Part shown: positions 1-9,471 of the stretch, piece by piece
Numbering within the stretch: the stretch's first letter is position 1
Layout of the letters: every line of letters starts with the position of its first letter
Assembly: GCF_029537235.1 (NCBI RefSeq)
Contig: NZ_CP120638.1
Coordinates: 4,032,501 to 4,096,500, forward strand
DNA from: Rhizobium sp. 32-5/1
Lineage (GTDB): Bacteria > Pseudomonadota > Alphaproteobacteria > Rhizobiales > Rhizobiaceae
DNA: 64,000 nucleotides
Direction: 5' to 3'
The notes under the pieces: model-generated
What the model was told of the DNA's origin: nothing
The model's input: the letters and a program-made list of their open reading frames with translations, nothing else
Databases searched by the model: none
Made by a program: the position numbers and the translations under genes

Positions 1-895
1 GGATACGGGCAAAGGCGAAGAGCGGTTGATGCCAGAGATAGGCGCTGTAGCTGATCAGGCCGATGCCGACCATCGGGGCTGTCGACAGGATGCGGGCGAC
101 AAGCGTGCCTTGTGCGGCAAACAGGATGATCAGGGCCGTACCGATGACCGGGGGAAGGGCGTAGAAGGACGGGAAGGGTGTCAGTTCATCATAGGCGACG
201 ATCGAGAAGAGGATCAAAGCGAGGCCTGTGAGCGACAGGATTTCGTTCGGCTTCTGTGTTCTGCCGGAAAGGATGAAGGCCGTCAGCGAGCCTGCCAGCA
301 GTTCCCAGGCCCGGGTGGTCGGCAGGTAGAAATTGGCGGAGGCGAAGTGGACCGAGCCATAATCTGCAAGGAGCAGGCTGAGGATGGCGACAATAGCAAT
401 GATGGCCACCAGGGTCTTTCGACCGAACCGCCAGCAGAACATGACGAACAGCGGGAAGACGAGATAATATTGCTCCTCGACGGCAAGGCTCCAGGTGTGG
501 AGCAGCGGCTGTTCCTCGGCGGCGGCCGCAAAATAGCCGGTCTCCTTCCAGAACAGGAAATTCGAGACGAACAGGCAGACGGCGATGATGCTGTGGCCGA
601 AATCCTTCATCTGCATCGGCAGCATCCAGGCCCAGGCAAAGGGCAGGCAGCAGAGAAGCACGAAGAACAGCACGGGCATGATGCGCCGCGCGCGCCGCTC
701 ATAGAATTTCAGAATCGAGAACCGGCCCTTTTCCTGCTCACCAATGATGATCGAGGTGATCAGGTAACCGCTGATGACGAAGAAGATGTCGACGCCGACG
801 AAGCCGCCGGAGAAGACGTCGATGCCGGCGTGGAACAGAATGACCGGGACGACTGCCAAGGCCCGCAGCCCGTCGATTTCGCGTCTGTAAAGCAT
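1..895 (-). CDS. Acyltransferase 3 family membrane protein (OafA/YrhL type), 3' end outside window
   Basis: The reading frame starts at an ATG at 893-895 (complement) and stays open to the window edge, giving about 298 residues with no stop. The N-terminus begins with MLYRREIDGLRALAVV, the opening motif of the acyltransferase-3 family with its REIDGLRA signature. It continues with family landmarks such as GGFVGVDIFFVISGYLI, a WSLAVEEQYY box and a run of hydrophobic helices. These inner-membrane enzymes move acyl (often acetyl) groups onto surface or secreted polysaccharides. A periplasmic SGNH domain often follows but lies outside the window. The substrate cannot be inferred. It lies downstream of the sulfate operon on the same strand, separated by about 140 bp. 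Confidence 0.85.
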   Translation of the reverse strand, partial: MLYRREIDGLRALAVVPVILFHAGIDVFSGGFVGVDIFFVISGYLITSIIIGEQEKGRFSILKFYERRARRIMPVLFFVLLCCLPFAWAWMLPMQMKDFGHSIIAVCLFVSNFLFWKETGYFAAAAEEQPLLHTWSLAVEEQYYLVFPLFVMFCWRFGRKTLVAIIAIVAILSLLLADYGSVHFASANFYLPTTRAWELLAGSLTAFILSGRTQKPNEILSLTGLALILFSIVAYDELTPFPSFYALPPVIGTALIILFAAQGTLVARILSTAPMVGIGLISYSAYLWHQPLFAFARI

Positions 896-1034
896 CTAAA
901 AATCCATGTCGGTAAAAAGAAATCTGCCATGCGGTCAAGCGTCTGCAGCGCAAAGAAATCGGCCCCGGATGCGAGGCTGCAACCGGAGCAGGATAAGGAA
1001 ACCAGCTTTGGATCAAAGGTCAACCGGGGGATGG

Positions 1035-2071
1035 TCAGTTCCGGAACAATTTCCACCGTGTCGGGCGAAATGCGATGCGTGACCGATCGGTTGCGGTCTT
1101 TTCCGGGGTAGCTCGATCTCGACCTTGCCCTGCGTCGAGCCGATGTCGAGTTCGACATGGCGCGTTCCGGCGACCCGGCGGCTGGCGGTGACGAGACCGG
1201 CAATGCAGCCGCCACAGCCATCGAGCAACTCGATGTCGTGGGGGCGGAAATAGAGCTGCGCTGCCCCGTCCTTTTCACCGGGCGCGCTGATGCCGATCGA
1301 GCGGTCCTCGATCCACAGCTGGCCGTTTTCGATGCGCACCGGCAAAATATTCGACTGGCCGATGAAGCCGAAGACGAAGGGTGAAACCGGCGTGTCGTAG
1401 ATTTCGTCGGGCGTGCCCACCTGCTCGATCTGGCCCTTGCTCATCACCACGACGCGGTCGGCGAGTTCCAGCGCTTCCTCCTGGTCGTGGGTGACGAAGA
1501 TTGTCGTGTGCCCGGTGCGGTCGTGGATTTCGCGTAGCCAGCGCCGCAGTTCCTTGCGGACCTGGGCATCGAGTGCACCGAAAGGTTCGTCGAGCAGCAG
1601 GACATTGGGCTCCACCGCCATGGCGCGGGCAAGTGCCACCCGCTGGCGCTGGCCGCCGGAGAGCTGGGCGGGATAGCGTTTTTCAAGCCCGGTCAGCTGG
1701 ACGAGGTCGATCAGCTCCATCGCGCGTCGTTTGATCTCCGCCGAGGATGGCCGGCGGCCGGCAGGACGGATTTTCAGGCCGAAGGAGACGTTGTCCAGCA
1801 CCGTCATGTGCCGGAACAGCGCATAGTGCTGGAACACGAAACCGATATTGCGCTGCTGGACCGTCTTGCGCGAGGCGTCCTCGTCACCGAAATAGATCGT
1901 GCCGTCCGTCGGGGTCTCGAGACCGGCCACCAGGCGAAGAAGCGTAGTCTTGCCGGAGCCGGAAGGACCGAGCAGCGCGATCAGTTCGCCCGAACGAATG
2001 TCGAGGGACACATCGTTGAGGGCGGGAAAGCGGCTGAATTCCTTGCGTATGTTTTGAACGCGTACTTCCAT
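1035..2071 (-). CDS. cysA: Sulfate/thiosulfate ABC transporter ATP-binding protein CysA (C-terminus frameshifted)
   Basis: This is the ATPase of the sulfate importer and acts on the cytoplasmic face. Walker A (GPSGSGKTT) is near residues 35-43, the LSGGQ signature near 137-141 and Walker B (LLLDEP) near 158-163, followed by a C-terminal TOBE-like regulatory region. The uninterrupted frame runs on to 1013 with a tail unlike CysA. The neighbouring frame instead encodes RIAFRPTRWKLFRN and stops at 1035-1037, which is the usual CysA ending. One missing base in the C/G/A-rich run near 1097-1109 explains this, so I end the gene at 1035. It is the last gene of sbp-cysT-cysW-cysA, 15 bp behind cysW. 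Confidence 0.93.
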
Positions 2072-2086
2072 GGATGTTTAGACCTT

Positions 2087-2977
2087 TCAATGCCGGCGGC
2101 TGGCGGCGATCTGTTCGCTGAACTTCATTTCAAGCAGCGATTTCAGAACGAGCGTGACGAGCGCCAGCAGGGCGAGAAGCGTTGCGACCGCAAAGGCGGC
2201 AACGAAGTTATATTCATTGTAGAGGATTTCGACCTGAAGCGGCATGGTGTTGGTCAGGCCGCGAATATGGCCTGAGACCACCGAGACCGCTCCGAACTCG
2301 CCCATGGCGCGGGCGTTGCACAGCAGCACCCCGTAGAGCAGTCCCCATTTGATGTTGGGCAGCGTGACATACCAGAAAGTTTGCCAGCCGCTTGCCCCCA
2401 GCGAAAGGGCCGCTTCCTCGTCGCTGGTGCCCTGTTCCTGCATGAGCGGGATCAGTTCGCGCGCCACGAAGGGAAAGGTCACGAAGACGGTTGCGAGCAC
2501 GATGCCGGGCACCGCGAACAGAATCTGGATGCCATTGCCCTGCAGCCAGGGGCCAAGAAGGCTGTGCGAGCCGAAGAGCAGGATGAAAACCAGGCCTGAA
2601 ATGACAGGCGAGACCGAAAAGGGAAGATCGATCAGCGTCGTCAGGAAGGCCTTGCCCTTGAATTCGAACTTGGCGATTGCCCAGGCCGCAGCGACGCCGA
2701 AGACGACGTTGAGCGGGACTGCGATTACAGCGACGAGAAGGGTCAGTCGAATGGCCGAAAAGGTTTCCGGATCGGAAAGCACCGTCAGGAACTCGCCGGG
2801 GCCGTTGCGCATGGCCTCCGTGAACACCGCAGCGAGCGGCATCAGCACGAAGAGGCCCATGAAACAGAGGGCAAGGCCGATCAGCACATAACGTGCCAGC
2901 CGGCTTTCGGAGGTTGCAGTGCGAACCATTTCGGAGGTGCCGTGATGGCCGGCCGGATCGGGAATATCATGCGCCAT
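2087..2977 (-). CDS. cysW: Sulfate/thiosulfate ABC transporter permease CysW
   Basis: This is an inner-membrane permease of the sulfate/thiosulfate importer, about 296 residues with six predicted hydrophobic segments. The binding-protein-dependent transport (EAA) loop is visible around [21 protein letters not shown], the contact site for CysA. Motifs [14 protein letters not shown] and [15 protein letters not shown] are typical of CysW. I choose the ATG at 2977 because GGAGG lies seven bases upstream of it, while the in-frame ATG at 2983 almost touches that ribosome binding site. The gene overlaps the end of cysT by 11 bp, which implies translational coupling in the operon. Confidence 0.94.
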   Translation of the reverse strand: MAHDIPDPAGHHGTSEMVRTATSESRLARYVLIGLALCFMGLFVLMPLAAVFTEAMRNGPGEFLTVLSDPETFSAIRLTLLVAVIAVPLNVVFGVAAAWAIAKFEFKGKAFLTTLIDLPFSVSPVISGLVFILLFGSHSLLGPWLQGNGIQILFAVPGIVLATVFVTFPFVARELIPLMQEQGTSDEEAALSLGASGWQTFWYVTLPNIKWGLLYGVLLCNARAMGEFGAVSVVSGHIRGLTNTMPLQVEILYNEYNFVAAFAVATLLALLALVTLVLKSLLEMKFSEQIAASRRH

Positions 2978-3824
2978 AACCATACCTCCGTCTACTCCAG
3001 GCCTGGATCAGGTTGATGACCAGCAGCATGGCGAATGAAATCACCAGCATGACCGCGGCGATCGCCGTTGCGGCCGGATAATTGAATTCCTCGAGCCGGA
3101 TGACGATGAGAAGCGGCGCGATTTCCGAAACATAGGGAAGATTTCCGGCAATGAAGATGACGGAACCGTATTCGCCGACGCCGCGTGCGAAGGCGAGCGC
3201 AAAGCCGGTCAGGACCGCCGGGGTCAGGCCTGGCAAAAGCACGCGGCTGATCGTCTGGAAACGGTTTGCGCCAAGCGTCGCTGCGGCTTCCTCGACCTCC
3301 TTGTCGATCTCTTCCATGATCGGCTGTACAGTTCGCACGACGAAGGGCAGGCCGACAAAGACAAGGGCGATGACGATGCCGATGGGGGTGAAGGCGATCT
3401 TGATGCCGAGGGGCGTCAGTAGCGAGCCGATCCAGCCGTTCGGCGCATAGAGCGTCGTCAGGGCGATGCCGGCAACGGCGGTCGGCAGGGCAAAGGGGAG
3501 ATCCACCATGGCGTCGATGATGCGCTTGCCGGGAAAGCTGTAGCGCACCAGCACCCAGGCGAGGATGACGCCGAAGACGACATTGACCAGCGCTGCTGCA
3601 AAGGCGGTGCCAAAGCTGATGCGGAGGGCATTGATGGTCCGTTCATCGGTGGCCAGCGTCCAGAACGTGCTCCAGCCGAGCGCGCTGGACCGCCAGAGCA
3701 GGCCCGAGAGAGGAATGAGAATGATGAGTATGAGCCATGACAAAGTGACGCCGAGCGCCAATCCGAATCCCGGAATGACGCTCGGCTGTCGAAATTGCCA
3801 CCGCTTGCGTGTGCTTGCGGTCAT
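2967..3824 (-). CDS. cysT: Sulfate/thiosulfate ABC transporter permease CysT (CysU)
   Basis: This is the second permease of the sulfate importer, about 285 residues from the ATG at 3824. The longer open frame upstream (to 3920) runs into the binding-protein gene and is not conserved-looking. Hydrophobic helices and the motifs [20 protein letters not shown] and [15 protein letters not shown] are characteristic of CysT. The EAA loop is at [17 protein letters not shown]. It lies 7 bp after the binding-protein gene and overlaps cysW. With CysW it forms the membrane channel energised by CysA. Confidence 0.94.
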   Translation of the reverse strand: MTASTRKRWQFRQPSVIPGFGLALGVTLSWLILIILIPLSGLLWRSSALGWSTFWTLATDERTINALRISFGTAFAAALVNVVFGVILAWVLVRYSFPGKRIIDAMVDLPFALPTAVAGIALTTLYAPNGWIGSLLTPLGIKIAFTPIGIVIALVFVGLPFVVRTVQPIMEEIDKEVEEAAATLGANRFQTISRVLLPGLTPAVLTGFALAFARGVGEYGSVIFIAGNLPYVSEIAPLLIVIRLEEFNYPAATAIAAVMLVISFAMLLVINLIQAWSRRRYGYGA

Positions 3825-3831
3825 GTAAAAC

Positions 3832-4857
3832 TTATTGCCCCGGCTTGTAGATCTGATCGAAGAGGCCACCGTCCCCGAAGAATTTCGGCTGAGCTTCCTT
3901 CCATCCACCGAATTCGTCAATAGTGGAAAGCTTCACATCGGCAAAGCGGGCAATATCCTCAGGGGCTGCCGCTTCCGGCTTGAACGGCCGGTAGTAGTGC
4001 TTGGCAGCGATCTTCTGGCCGACATCCGAATAGAGATATTGCAGATAGGCCTCTGCCACCTTGCGGGTGCCCTTAGCATCGACGTTGCCATCGACCAGCG
4101 CGACCGGCGGCTCTGCCTTGATGGAAACGGAAGGCGTGACGATCTCGAAACTATCAGGGCCGAGTTCCTCGAGCGACAGGTAGGCTTCGTTTTCCCAGGC
4201 GAGCAGAACGTCGCCGAGACCGCGCTGGACGAATGTCGTCGTTGCACCACGAGCGCCAGTGTCGAGAACCGGGACATGCTTGAAGAGACTAGCGACGTAT
4301 TCCTGGGCCTTTGTGTCATCGCCGCCATTGGCCTGCCGTGCCCATGCCCATGCCGCGAGGAAGTTCCAGCGCGCGCCGCCGGAGGTCTTTGGGTTCGGTG
4401 TGATTACCTGGATATCGTCCTTGACCAGGTCGCCCCAGTCCTTGATCCCCTTGGGATTGCCCTTGCGCACCAGGAAGACGATGGTCGAGGTGTAGGGTGC
4501 GCTGTTGTTCTCGAACTTGCTCTTCCAGTCCGCCGGGATCTTGCCCGTGTTTGCGGCAATGGCGTCGATGTCGGCCTCAAGCGCCAGCGTCACGACGTCC
4601 GCGTCCAGACCATCGATGACGGAGCGGGCCTGTTTGCCGGATCCGCCATGCGACGTCTGGATCGTCACGGTTTCGCCGGTGTCCGTCTTCCATTTTTCAG
4701 CGAAGGCCGCGTTGAAGTCCTTGTAGAGTTCCCGCGTCGGGTCGTAGGACACGTTGAGTATCGTCGTATCGGCAAATGCGAAACCGAGCCCACCCACCTG
4801 AATGCTGCTTGCCAGCAGGGCCACCGTGATAAATCGCGTCAGTCGTTTCGCGTGCAT
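3832..4857 (-). CDS. sbp: Sulfate ABC transporter periplasmic substrate-binding protein
   Basis: This is the periplasmic receptor for sulfate (possibly also thiosulfate), about 341 residues. It starts MHAKRLTRF and has a signal peptide ending around GLGFAFA before [11 protein letters not shown]. The motifs [25 protein letters not shown] and [13 protein letters not shown] are hallmarks of the Sbp/CysP family. The ATG at 4857 is preceded by a strong CGGAGGTA ribosome binding site at 4861-4868, so the more upstream ATG at 4893 is rejected. It is the first gene of the sulfate operon. The A/T-rich stretch at 4885-4925 upstream probably contains the promoter. Whether the preferred ligand is sulfate or thiosulfate cannot be read from sequence. 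Confidence 0.92.
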   Translation of the reverse strand: MHAKRLTRFITVALLASSIQVGGLGFAFADTTILNVSYDPTRELYKDFNAAFAEKWKTDTGETVTIQTSHGGSGKQARSVIDGLDADVVTLALEADIDAIAANTGKIPADWKSKFENNSAPYTSTIVFLVRKGNPKGIKDWGDLVKDDIQVITPNPKTSGGARWNFLAAWAWARQANGGDDTKAQEYVASLFKHVPVLDTGARGATTTFVQRGLGDVLLAWENEAYLSLEELGPDSFEIVTPSVSIKAEPPVALVDGNVDAKGTRKVAEAYLQYLYSDVGQKIAAKHYYRPFKPEAAAPEDIARFADVKLSTIDEFGGWKEAQPKFFGDGGLFDQIYKPGQ

Positions 4858-5014
4858 GTCTACCTCCGTTGTTAGTAGGCATACTCTATGCAAATTATCG
4901 ATTATTATAACGCAGAACTTTCTCCACTATCGGTCAAGGGGAGCAAAGTCGTGCTTTTGCGATCACTCATATAGAAAACTTTACCTCCAAGCACTTTTCC
5001 GTGCCCCTCCCTGA

Positions 5015-5278
5015 TTAAGGGTCCGGGAAGAAGGCATCCTGGCGGCGCCGATCGACGATCTTCAGCGTCCGGTCGGGCTGGATCTTATAGGTTTCATAAA
5101 CCTGTTCGCCCATGTCGCCGGTAAAGAGATGGGTGAAGGTGCTGCCAACAGGCGATTTGGTCAGCTTTGTTCGTGGCTGTCCATTGTAGGTGATACTGCC
5201 GGGGATCGGCTGAAGTTCGGTCGTCGTGCAGCCGGCGAGTAAAAGGGCAATGGCTGCGGCTGAAAGGGCGGTCTTCAT
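5015..5278 (-). CDS. Small putative lipoprotein of unknown function
   Basis: This is a predicted 87-residue lipoprotein. The N-terminus MKTALSAAAIALLLAGC is a signal peptide with the lipobox LLAGC, so the mature protein would be lipidated at Cys17 and tethered to a membrane. An alternative start four codons upstream (5290) exists. The mature part (TTTELQPIPGSITYNGQPRT onward) resembles small hypothetical lipoproteins of Rhizobiaceae, but I do not recognise a named family. It stands alone, convergent with nothing, upstream of the sulfate operon on the same strand. Confidence 0.7.
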   Translation of the reverse strand: MKTALSAAAIALLLAGCTTTELQPIPGSITYNGQPRTKLTKSPVGSTFTHLFTGDMGEQVYETYKIQPDRTLKIVDRRRQDAFFPDP

Positions 5279-5489
5279 GGTCTGCTCCATTTCTTAAGCG
5301 CGCTCTGCGCATCCAACAAAGAGATAGGGCGTGCACTGCATCTTTCCATTGCTTGTCGCGATCGTGAGCCTGCGTGATCGGCCATTCTGCGGGCTTGCCT
5401 GAGGCTTACGGGCCGAAATCGGGCCCACTTGTATCCATCAGCGAATCAGCCAGAATGAATTGGGGAGGTTTCACGGGGACTTAGATGTC

Positions 5490-5840
5490 ATGAATCTCTT
5501 TGCCTATGCTTCTCTCCTTGTTCTCCTCATCTCCCACATCGATTCCGTCGATGCCAAGAGTGCACGCGACGATCTCATGGAAAAGATCGCCGATGTCGTC
5601 GCCTTCGCCCGGGTTTGCCCGGCATTGGAGATGGACACCGCCTCTATCACCACGATCGCCATCGGCCAGAGCATCGGAAAATCCAACCGCGACTATGACG
5701 TGATCGACGCCATGGCCAATGCGCGGGAAGGGGCCATGCGTCGCGGCGGTGATTCCTGGAGCGCCTGCGAAGCCGGGCGTCGTCAGTATGGTCCCGGCGG
5801 AATCGCGTTGCCGGGCATGTTGCGCGAACGCGGCCTATAG
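5490..5840 (+). CDS. Hypothetical exported protein
   Basis: This open frame gives 116 residues from the ATG at 5490. The N-terminus MNLFAYASLLVLLISHIDSVDA looks like a cleavable signal peptide, so a periplasmic protein is likely. The mature region has two cysteines (ARVCPAL and WSACEAG) that could form a disulfide, and ends GPGGIALPGMLRERGL. I do not recognise the family. Codon third positions are GC-rich as in neighbouring real genes. The upstream in-frame ATG at 5460 would add ten residues ahead of the signal peptide and is less likely. Confidence 0.6.
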   Translation: MNLFAYASLLVLLISHIDSVDAKSARDDLMEKIADVVAFARVCPALEMDTASITTIAIGQSIGKSNRDYDVIDAMANAREGAMRRGGDSWSACEAGRRQYGPGGIALPGMLRERGL

Positions 5841-5942
5841 CGGCGAGTTTTTCACAAGTGCGGAACTTTGGCTGTCGGGAACGCTTTAAATTGTCGAAGG
5901 TGATGCTATACCAGCGGCTCCGATCCCATTGCAGGCTTTCCG

Positions 5943-7715
5943 ATGACCGTCGATCAATATCTTGCGTTTGCGGTCATCGGGTTGATGATGGCGTTTTTCA
6001 TCTGGGGCCGATTCCGCTACGACATTATTGGCTGCTGCGCGCTGATGCTGGCGGTTGCGGTCGGCATCGTCCCCTATGACAAGGCGTTCACCGGCTTCAG
6101 TGACGATATCGTCATCATCGTCGCCAGTGCCCTGATCGTCAGCGCCGGTGTCGCTCGCTCGGGTCTTGTCGATGCAGCGATCGAGCGCTACCTGCCGCGG
6201 CTCGGCTCCGTGCGTGGCCAATTGTTCATTCTCGTCGTGCTCGTCACCGTCCTGTCCGCCTTCATCAAGAACATCGGGGCGCTGGCGATCATGATGCCGG
6301 TCGCCTTTCAGTTTGCGCGCCGCTCCAACATCCAGCCTTCGCGCTTCCTGATGCCGATGGCGTTCGGCGCTTTGCTGGGCGGCCTGATGACACAGATCGG
6401 CACGTCGCCGAATATCGTGGTGTCTCGTGTGCGCGAAGAACTGACCGGCGAAAGCTTCACGATGTTCGACTTCACGCCTGTCGGTGCCACCCTCGCGCTG
6501 GTCGGAACGGTGTTTCTGCTGTTTGCCTACAAGCTGGTTCCGGAGCGGGTCAGCCAGCAGTTCTCGATCGAGGAAGCCATCGAGATCAGCAATTATGCGT
6601 CCGAGGCGGCGGTGCCGGCAGGCTCGCCCTTCGTCGGCAAGTCGCTCAGCGCTTTGCTCAAGGCCAGCGATGGCGAGGCCATCGTCACCTCGGTCATTCG
6701 AAAGGCACAGCATCGCACACCTTTGCCGGATGTGGCGCTGGAGGCTGATGATATCCTGCTTCTCGAAGGCAGCCCGCTGGCGCTGGACAGGGTCGTCTCG
6801 CAGGGCAAGCTCAAGCTTTCCGGCGATCGATCGCCGTCCGGCACGAAGCCCGGAGCGGAAATCGAGGCGATCGAGGCCGTCATCGGCAGTGAAAGCACGC
6901 TTGCGGGCATGTCGGCAACGCGGCTTGCGCTCTTTAATGCCCACAATATCAACCTGCTCGCCGTCAGCCGCCAGGGACAGCGATTGAAGGAGCGGCTCGG
7001 CAACGTAACGCTGCAGGTCGGCGATATCATCGTGCTCCAGGGCTCACGCAAGGAACTGCCGGGTTTCCTGCAGGAGTTCGGCTGCCTGCCGCTGGCGCAG
7101 CGGGAAATCCTGCTCGGTACGATCCGGCGTGCCTATCTGCCGCTTCTGGTGCTTTTTGCGGCCATGGGCAGCACGGCTATTGGCATTCTGCCGGTGCCGA
7201 TCGCGTTTTTCGGCGCGGCACTGGCTATGGTTGTGTTTCGGGTCATTCCGCTGCGTGATGTTTATCGCTCCGTCGACGGGCCGATTCTGGTGATGCTGGC
7301 GACGCTCATTCCGGTCAGCGATTCCTTGCGCACAAGTGGTGGAACCGATGTCATCGCCAACTGGCTGGGCGAGGTGGCATCGCAATTGCCACCGGCCGGT
7401 GCGCTGGCCCTAATCCTGATAGCCGCCATGGCGGTGACGCCCTTTCTCAACAATGCGGCGACCGTGCTGGTCATGGCGCCGATCGCCGCCAGCTTCGCCA
7501 CGGCGCTTGGATACAGGCCTGAAGCCTTCCTGATGGCGGTTGCCATCGGCGCCGGCTGTGATTTTCTGACCCCGATCGGGCACCAGTGCAACACGCTGGT
7601 GATGGGCCCGGGCGGTTACCGCTTCAGCGACTATCCGAGGCTGGGACTGCCCCTGTCCCTGGTCATCATCATCGTCAGCATCCCGGCGCTCACCTATGTC
7701 TGGCCGCTGCAGTAG
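5943..7715 (+). CDS. SLC13/DASS-type anion transporter with two TrkA-C (RCK_C) domains
   Basis: This is a 590-residue inner-membrane protein. The hydrophobic N-terminal half (about residues 1-200) carries the family motif TQIGTSPNIVVS. Two cytosolic TrkA-C-like domains follow at about 205-290 and 305-385, marked by phrases such as ADDILLLEGSPLAL and VGDIIVLQGSRKELPG. A second membrane half contains MAVTPFLNNAATVLVMAPIA and GCDFLTPIGHQCNTLVMGPG. This TM-TrkA_C-TrkA_C-TM layout is typical of bacterial SLC13 permeases for sulfate, other divalent anions or dicarboxylates. Sulfate is plausible given the nearby sulfate operon, but that is inference. Confidence 0.85.
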   Translation: MTVDQYLAFAVIGLMMAFFIWGRFRYDIIGCCALMLAVAVGIVPYDKAFTGFSDDIVIIVASALIVSAGVARSGLVDAAIERYLPRLGSVRGQLFILVVLVTVLSAFIKNIGALAIMMPVAFQFARRSNIQPSRFLMPMAFGALLGGLMTQIGTSPNIVVSRVREELTGESFTMFDFTPVGATLALVGTVFLLFAYKLVPERVSQQFSIEEAIEISNYASEAAVPAGSPFVGKSLSALLKASDGEAIVTSVIRKAQHRTPLPDVALEADDILLLEGSPLALDRVVSQGKLKLSGDRSPSGTKPGAEIEAIEAVIGSESTLAGMSATRLALFNAHNINLLAVSRQGQRLKERLGNVTLQVGDIIVLQGSRKELPGFLQEFGCLPLAQREILLGTIRRAYLPLLVLFAAMGSTAIGILPVPIAFFGAALAMVVFRVIPLRDVYRSVDGPILVMLATLIPVSDSLRTSGGTDVIANWLGEVASQLPPAGALALILIAAMAVTPFLNNAATVLVMAPIAASFATALGYRPEAFLMAVAIGAGCDFLTPIGHQCNTLVMGPGGYRFSDYPRLGLPLSLVIIIVSIPALTYVWPLQ

Positions 7716-7916
7716 TCATTGCTGGTAAGGCGATGGCGCGATAGAACCGCCACGGTCGCCCCCAACGCCAACCTCGGAGGTTAGGGGTAAAGAATTTTCT
7801 GTTTGCTTTATGTAATGTTATTTCGTAACAAGGCAAACATCGACTGCGTCCGCTGAAATTTCACAGGGAGGTGGCGCAGGGGTGGTTGTGACTTTTTACA
7901 GGATGTGTCAGGTCTT

Positions 7917-8111
7917 GGTTTGATGGTGCTGCTTCCAACAAGACTCGGAAGCGGCTGAAAAGGGAACACGGTGAGGACGACCCAATAGGGGCCGAAACCG
8001 TGGCTGCCCCCGCAACTGTAAGCGGAGAGTGCGTTCACGATATCCCACTGGCGACGCCGGGAAGGGGTGAATGCGCATCGACCCGCAAGCCAGGAGACCT
8101 GCCATCAAACC
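7917..8111 (+). promoter_or_regulatory. Cobalamin riboswitch upstream of DUF1636 and FecBCD-type transporter
   Basis: The conserved blocks of the adenosylcobalamin riboswitch appear in order: an AGGGAACACGGTG block (about 7956), GCTGCCCCCGCAACTGTAAGCGG (about 8000-8022), CCACTGG with GCCGGGAAGGGG (8045-8068), and the B12 box GCCAGGAGACCTGCC (8090-8104). The closing P1 helix can be read directly: 7917-7926 (GGTTTGATGG) pairs perfectly with 8102-8111 (CCATCAAACC). It is oriented toward the DUF1636/ABC genes, so corrinoid should repress them. Confidence 0.95.
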
Positions 8112-8200
8112 GATCAACCGCAACGGACGGGGTGTTCCGATGGAAAAAATCTGGCTTGCTGCCGGGGGCTCTGCGCCCCTGCGCATGATTGCCATTTTGT

Positions 8201-8222
8201 CTCCGGGAAAAACCACCGGAGG
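8201..8222 (+). promoter_or_regulatory. Hairpin sequestering the ribosome binding site (expression platform)
   Basis: CTCCGG at 8201-8206 can pair perfectly with CCGGAG at 8216-8221, a nine-base loop apart. The 3' arm is the GGAGG ribosome binding site of the DUF1636 gene, whose ATG is at 8229. A second GGGGC/GCCCC hairpin lies at 8165-8179. Together these suggest that the riboswitch at 7917-8111 controls translation initiation; this is inferred from pairing only. Confidence 0.6.
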
Positions 8223-8228
8223 AATGGA

Positions 8229-8645
8229 ATGGCGACATCATCTTCGAACAAACAACACACGATCACTGTTTGCACCGACTGCCGGATTACCGGCAAGCCC
8301 TGCCGGCCAGGACTTGAGCTGCTTGCCCGGCTGAACGAGAGCCTCGCGGCACTGAAGCAGCCGCTGGACCAGGACTTTTCGGTTTCGGGCACGGCCTGCA
8401 TGGCCGGTTGCACGCGACCCTGCACCATTGCGTTCCAGGCGAGCGGCAAGGCGACATACCTGTTCGGCGACATCCTGCCGGATCAGGATATCGACGATCT
8501 CGTGGCCTTCGCGGCCGTTTATGCAGACCGGGCCGACGGCCTGACGCGGCAGGCGGAGCGTCCGCGCGGATTGAACGGCAAGACCATTGCGCGGGTGCCT
8601 GCAACCTTGCTTGCATCGGAGTTGCTTGCGGAGCGCCTGCAATGA
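8229..8645 (+). CDS. DUF1636 family metal-binding-type protein, riboswitch controlled
   Basis: This is a 138-residue cytosolic protein starting MATSSSNKQHTITVCTDCR. It has several cysteines in DUF1636-like motifs: CTDCR, GKPCRPG, TACMAGCTRPCT. These look like a metal or Fe-S binding site and recall thioredoxin-like ferredoxins. DUF1636 genes are frequently found under B12 riboswitches in proteobacteria; their biochemical role is not established. The ATG at 8229 sits seven bases behind GGAGG. It is the first gene of a four-gene transport operon, so a role in corrinoid or cobalt handling is the simplest inference. Confidence 0.85.
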   Translation: MATSSSNKQHTITVCTDCRITGKPCRPGLELLARLNESLAALKQPLDQDFSVSGTACMAGCTRPCTIAFQASGKATYLFGDILPDQDIDDLVAFAAVYADRADGLTRQAERPRGLNGKTIARVPATLLASELLAERLQ

Positions 8646-8670
8646 CGGGCCTGATCACGGGGTGGCGCCC

Positions 8671-9459
8671 ATGAATTGCGCTTCCGAAGGGGCACGGGTC
8701 GTCGCCCGCGCGCTCAGCTGGGGGCCGCGTCCCGGTCTTATGCTGGTTCGCGATGTCAGCTTTTCCATCGAGCCGGGCAGCCGGCTCGTGATCCTGGGTC
8801 CCAATGGTGCCGGGAAATCATCGCTGCTGCGATGCCTCTATCGCGCCGTGCGGCCGCTGCAGGGCACGGTCGAGATCGACGGCGAGGATCTTTGGAGCCT
8901 GACGGCCCGCGACGCTGCCCGGACAATTGCCGTCGTGCTGCAGGAAATGCCCGCGGATTTTCCGTTCAGCGTCCGCGATGTCGTCACCATGGGGCGGATC
9001 CCGCGCCGCCAGGGCATGAACGGCTGGACCGATGTCGACCGGGAAAGGGTGACCCACGCCCTCGACCATCTCGATCTCGCCCATCTGGCCGGACGCCAGT
9101 TTTCAACATTGTCCGGTGGCGAGAAGCAGCGTGTCCTGGTGGCACGCGCGCTGGCGCAGGAGCCGCGCATCATCATCCTCGATGAGCCGACCAATCACCT
9201 GGATATCCGCCACCAGCTGGAAATCCTCGGCCTTTTGCGTAGCCTGCAGCTCACCATCGTGACTACCCTCCACGATATCAATCTTGCTGCGGATTTCGCG
9301 ACCGAGGTCGCCATCATGCAGGACAGCCGCATGACCTATTTTGGCGTGCCGGATGAGGTTCTGACGTCGACGGCGATCTCATCGACCTTCGGCGTTACGG
9401 CCACCGCCCATCGCCCTTCGGGCAATCACGCCCGCTTTTCCTTTTCCCTTTCACACTGA
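8671..9459 (+). CDS. FecE/BtuD-type ABC transporter ATP-binding protein
   Basis: This is a 262-residue ATPase. Walker A (GPNGAGKSS) is near residues 43-51; the signature LSGGEKQRVLVARAL and Walker B IIILDEPTNHLD follow in the order typical of importers for iron-siderophore, heme and vitamin B12. The start at 8671 is chosen because the longer frame overlaps DUF1636 and adds non-conserved residues. It lies 25 bp after DUF1636 and 12 bp before the binding-protein gene. Control by the upstream cobalamin riboswitch suggests a corrinoid or cobalt-chelate substrate, but the protein alone does not distinguish B12 from siderophores. Confidence 0.88.
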   Translation: MNCASEGARVVARALSWGPRPGLMLVRDVSFSIEPGSRLVILGPNGAGKSSLLRCLYRAVRPLQGTVEIDGEDLWSLTARDAARTIAVVLQEMPADFPFSVRDVVTMGRIPRRQGMNGWTDVDRERVTHALDHLDLAHLAGRQFSTLSGGEKQRVLVARALAQEPRIIILDEPTNHLDIRHQLEILGLLRSLQLTIVTTLHDINLAADFATEVAIMQDSRMTYFGVPDEVLTSTAISSTFGVTATAHRPSGNHARFSFSLSH

Positions 9460-9471
9460 ACGGAGACAATC

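Noticed and set aside
3835-4875. 346-codon plus-strand frame
   Set aside because: Antisense to the sulfate-binding protein gene.
5886-6944. 352-codon minus-strand frame
   Set aside because: Antisense to the SLC13 transporter; amino acid composition (His/Arg/Asp-rich) is typical of shadow frames.
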